NCBI GenBank assembly: GCA_025363315.1
Contig: JANYED010000061.1
Coordinates: 1 to 54,441 of the forward strand
Direction: 5' to 3'
Source of the DNA: Polaromonas sp.
GTDB lineage: Bacteria > Pseudomonadota > Gammaproteobacteria > Burkholderiales > Burkholderiaceae_C
DNA: 54,441 bases
Shown here: one piece after another, positions 52,981 through 54,441 of the stretch
How the letters are laid out: every line of letters starts with the position of its first letter
How positions within the stretch are numbered: the stretch's first letter is position 1
Translations under genes and position numbers: made by a program
The notes under the pieces: generated by a model
Databases searched by the model: none
The model's input: the letters and a program-made list of their open reading frames with translations, nothing else
What the model was told of the DNA's origin: nothing

Positions 52981-53016
52981 ACTTTTCTCCGATTGATAAA
53001 TGCAGCTTACCGCAGC

Positions 53017-53652
53017 TTATTTCACCCAGCCCAGCACCTCTTTAAACACTGGATGCTCAGCCGTTCTGAGCCACTCAAACGCCACCATCTCAGTGGTCAC
53101 CAGCTCTGCACCATTTCCAGCAAGGCGGTCAAACGCAGCGTCGCGGTTGCGTTCGCTGCGTGAGCTGCAGGCATCGGTCACCACCCAGACTTCAAACTCT
53201 TCCTCTAACAAATCAAGCGCGGTTTGCATCAAGCACACATGCGCTTCACAGCCTGCGATGACGATGGTGTTGGGGCCGGTTTCTTCTTCTGGCTGCGGTC
53301 GTTGCAAGTGCTTGGGCAGGCTGCGGGCGTTACTTCGAGCCTGATCGCTTTGCACAGACTTGCGCGCGGGCGGGCGCAGCCAGTCGGCAAGGCCATCGGC
53401 TACGGCACTGAAATGGGTTTTAACCAACGTTCTGCCGCCTGCCGCTTCAATGGCAATACGCACCGCGTCGACGTTGGGGCCGAGCTTGTCAGGCGTTTGC
53501 TCGGTACCCCACACGGGCACTTGCAGCGCCTGCGCCATGCGCGCCAGCCGCACCGCGTTAGCAATGACCATCTCACTCTCAAAAATCGCTGGCATCAGGC
53601 GGGTCTGGTAGTCGACCAGCACAAGCTGAGAATCATCGGCATCTAGCAACAT
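53017..53652 (-). CDS. Isochorismatase-family cysteine hydrolase
   Basis: A 211-residue YcaC/nicotinamidase-type hydrolase. The catalytic triad is visible: Asp14 (VLVDYQTRLMPAI), Lys78 (TLVKTHFSA) and Cys140 (AGCEAHVCLMQTALDLLE). An insertion of about 35 residues (RPPARKSVQSDQARSNARSL onward) between the Lys and Cys regions is Arg/Gln/Pro-rich and not typical. The substrate of this family is often unknown. It precedes the hydrolase gene on the same strand by 36 bases, and both may be co-transcribed. Confidence 0.9.
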   Translation of the reverse strand: MLLDADDSQLVLVDYQTRLMPAIFESEMVIANAVRLARMAQALQVPVWGTEQTPDKLGPNVDAVRIAIEAAGGRTLVKTHFSAVADGLADWLRPPARKSVQSDQARSNARSLPKHLQRPQPEEETGPNTIVIAGCEAHVCLMQTALDLLEEEFEVWVVTDACSSRSERNRDAAFDRLAGNGAELVTTEMVAFEWLRTAEHPVFKEVLGWVK

Positions 53653-53781
53653 GACAAATCCTTCAAGTTTTTATAAAAAGCTCGCCCGATTTTGACACCC
53701 ACTGCGTGTAACCGTGCCGGCGTAAAAAATGGCAAACTAGGACGTTGCCAGTTGCATGCTGTTTTGATCAGGAGACTTTCC

Positions 53782-54441
53782 ATGAACGCACCCGCCCCCA
53801 CCGCCACCCTGATGTCTGGCAACGACTTTCGTGATTCGCTTCGCCGCTACAAACCGCGCGTTTTTTTAGATGGCCAGCAGATTGACAGCGTTGCCGACGA
53901 GCGGGGCTTTGGTCCCGGCATCAATGCGATTGCATTGACCTATGACTACGCGTTGAAACCGAAATACGCGCCCATCATGACGGCTGTGCAGCACACCAGC
54001 GGCAAAACCGTTAACCGCTTGAGCCACATCAACACCAGCAGCGGCGATTTGCTCAACAAGCTGGAAGCGGTGCGCCTGGTGTGCCAGGAAACCGGTTGCG
54101 CCCAGCGCTACCTGACGCACGACGCGCTCAATGCGATTGGCCAGGTCAGCGCCCGGATTGACGACGCACGCGGCACCACCGAGAACACCGCACGCTTTTT
54201 AAACTATTTGCACCGCGTGCAGGACCAGGACCTGACGCTTGGCATTGCCATGACGGATGCCAAAGGTGACCGCAGCAAGCGCCCGCATGAGCAAGCCAAT
54301 ATTGACAGCTATGTTCACGTCGTCCAGCGAACTTCAAAAGGCATTGTGATTTCTGGCACCAAAGCCATCGTGACCGGCGCGCCCTACATGCATGAACTGC
54401 TCGTCATGCCCTGCCGCAACATGGGCCAGGCCGACGCAGAT
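53782..54441 (+). CDS. 4-hydroxyphenylacetate hydroxylase / 4-hydroxybutyryl-CoA dehydratase family protein (3' end outside window)
   Basis: The first 220 residues of a flavoprotein of the HpaB/AbfD family. It aligns by eye with 4-hydroxybutyryl-CoA dehydratase: DSLRRYKPRVFLDGQQID, GINAIALTYDYAL, GKTVNRLSHINTSSGDLLNK and AMTDAKGDRSKRPHEQA. In AbfD two iron-sulfur ligands are in a CxxxC segment near residue 100; here that segment is GCAQRY, so Cys106 is kept but the second is Tyr110. The cluster may therefore be absent or altered, favouring a monooxygenase or other family member. CAGGAGA precedes the ATG. The other ligands lie outside the window. Confidence 0.75.
   Translation, partial: MNAPAPTATLMSGNDFRDSLRRYKPRVFLDGQQIDSVADERGFGPGINAIALTYDYALKPKYAPIMTAVQHTSGKTVNRLSHINTSSGDLLNKLEAVRLVCQETGCAQRYLTHDALNAIGQVSARIDDARGTTENTARFLNYLHRVQDQDLTLGIAMTDAKGDRSKRPHEQANIDSYVHVVQRTSKGIVISGTKAIVTGAPYMHELLVMPCRNMGQADAD

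Overview
This window looks like a chromosomal segment of a betaproteobacterium of the order Burkholderiales, most likely family Comamonadaceae (Polaromonas/Rhodoferax-like). The clues are the gene order ndk-rlmN-pilF-rodZ-ispG-hisS-yfgM-bamB-der-hfq-hflX-hflK-hflC-(yjeT)-hisZ-purA, a sucA-sucB-lpd operon with a structured sucA leader, a soxYZAXB cluster, Bug-type solute receptors, and a short dispersed repeat (core TAGCTGCTCGCGCCCGTA) present in nine clear copies. No rRNA, tRNA, CRISPR array, phage or insertion sequence was seen. Most of the window is core genome.

Layout. 1-4.4 kb: end of a TRAP transporter (dctQ remnant, dctM), a Bug receptor with a FrnE-type DsbA protein, and a pair of short chromate-transporter (CHR) genes. 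4.4-6.6 kb: rlmB, then a decayed stretch with a LysR pseudogene and unidentified coding debris. 6.6-9.3 kb: ybbA and tesA diverging from overlapping start codons, mnmH/selU, and a small lysine-rich protein. 9.3-17.9 kb: metC, a phosphoribosyltransferase, purA, hisZ, a broken yjeT, hflC, hflK, hflX and hfq. 18-29.7 kb: der, bamB, yfgM, hisS, ispG, rodZ, pilF, rlmN, ndk, rluB and scpB. 29.8-36.5 kb: rluD and bamD diverging, a DinG-type helicase, a DUF465 protein, a PP2C phosphatase, a coiled-coil exported protein and zapE. 36.6-42.3 kb: 2-oxoglutarate dehydrogenase operon sucA-sucB-lpd. 42.4-46.6 kb: soxYZAXB for thiosulfate oxidation. 46.8-49.4 kb: a two-subunit molybdenum hydroxylase of the isoquinoline 1-oxidoreductase type. 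49.5-54.4 kb: prpE, an exported alpha/beta hydrolase, an isochorismatase-like hydrolase, and the start of a 4-hydroxyphenylacetate hydroxylase / 4-hydroxybutyryl-CoA dehydratase family gene.

How the genes fit together. The hfq-hflX-hflKC block covers RNA regulation, ribosome rescue and control of FtsH. bamB and bamD are outer-membrane assembly lipoproteins. pilF belongs to type IV pili. The sox cluster, together with organic-acid uptake (TRAP, Bug), propionyl-CoA synthetase and a Mo hydroxylase, suggests a metabolically versatile, mixotrophic sulfur-oxidising bacterium. soxCD is not next to the cluster.

The most unusual signals are small-scale. A copy of the dispersed repeat encodes most of the BamB signal peptide, and another supplies the last codons and stop of selU. 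yjeT carries a TGA at its conserved Trp position, a 12-bp duplication and no stop of its own, so its frame runs into hisZ. The dctQ frame continues past a TAA to an ATGA overlap with dctM. In-frame 9-bp and 12-bp tandem repeats lie in a signal-peptide N-region. The sucA leader is highly structured. No wholly new multi-gene system was found.
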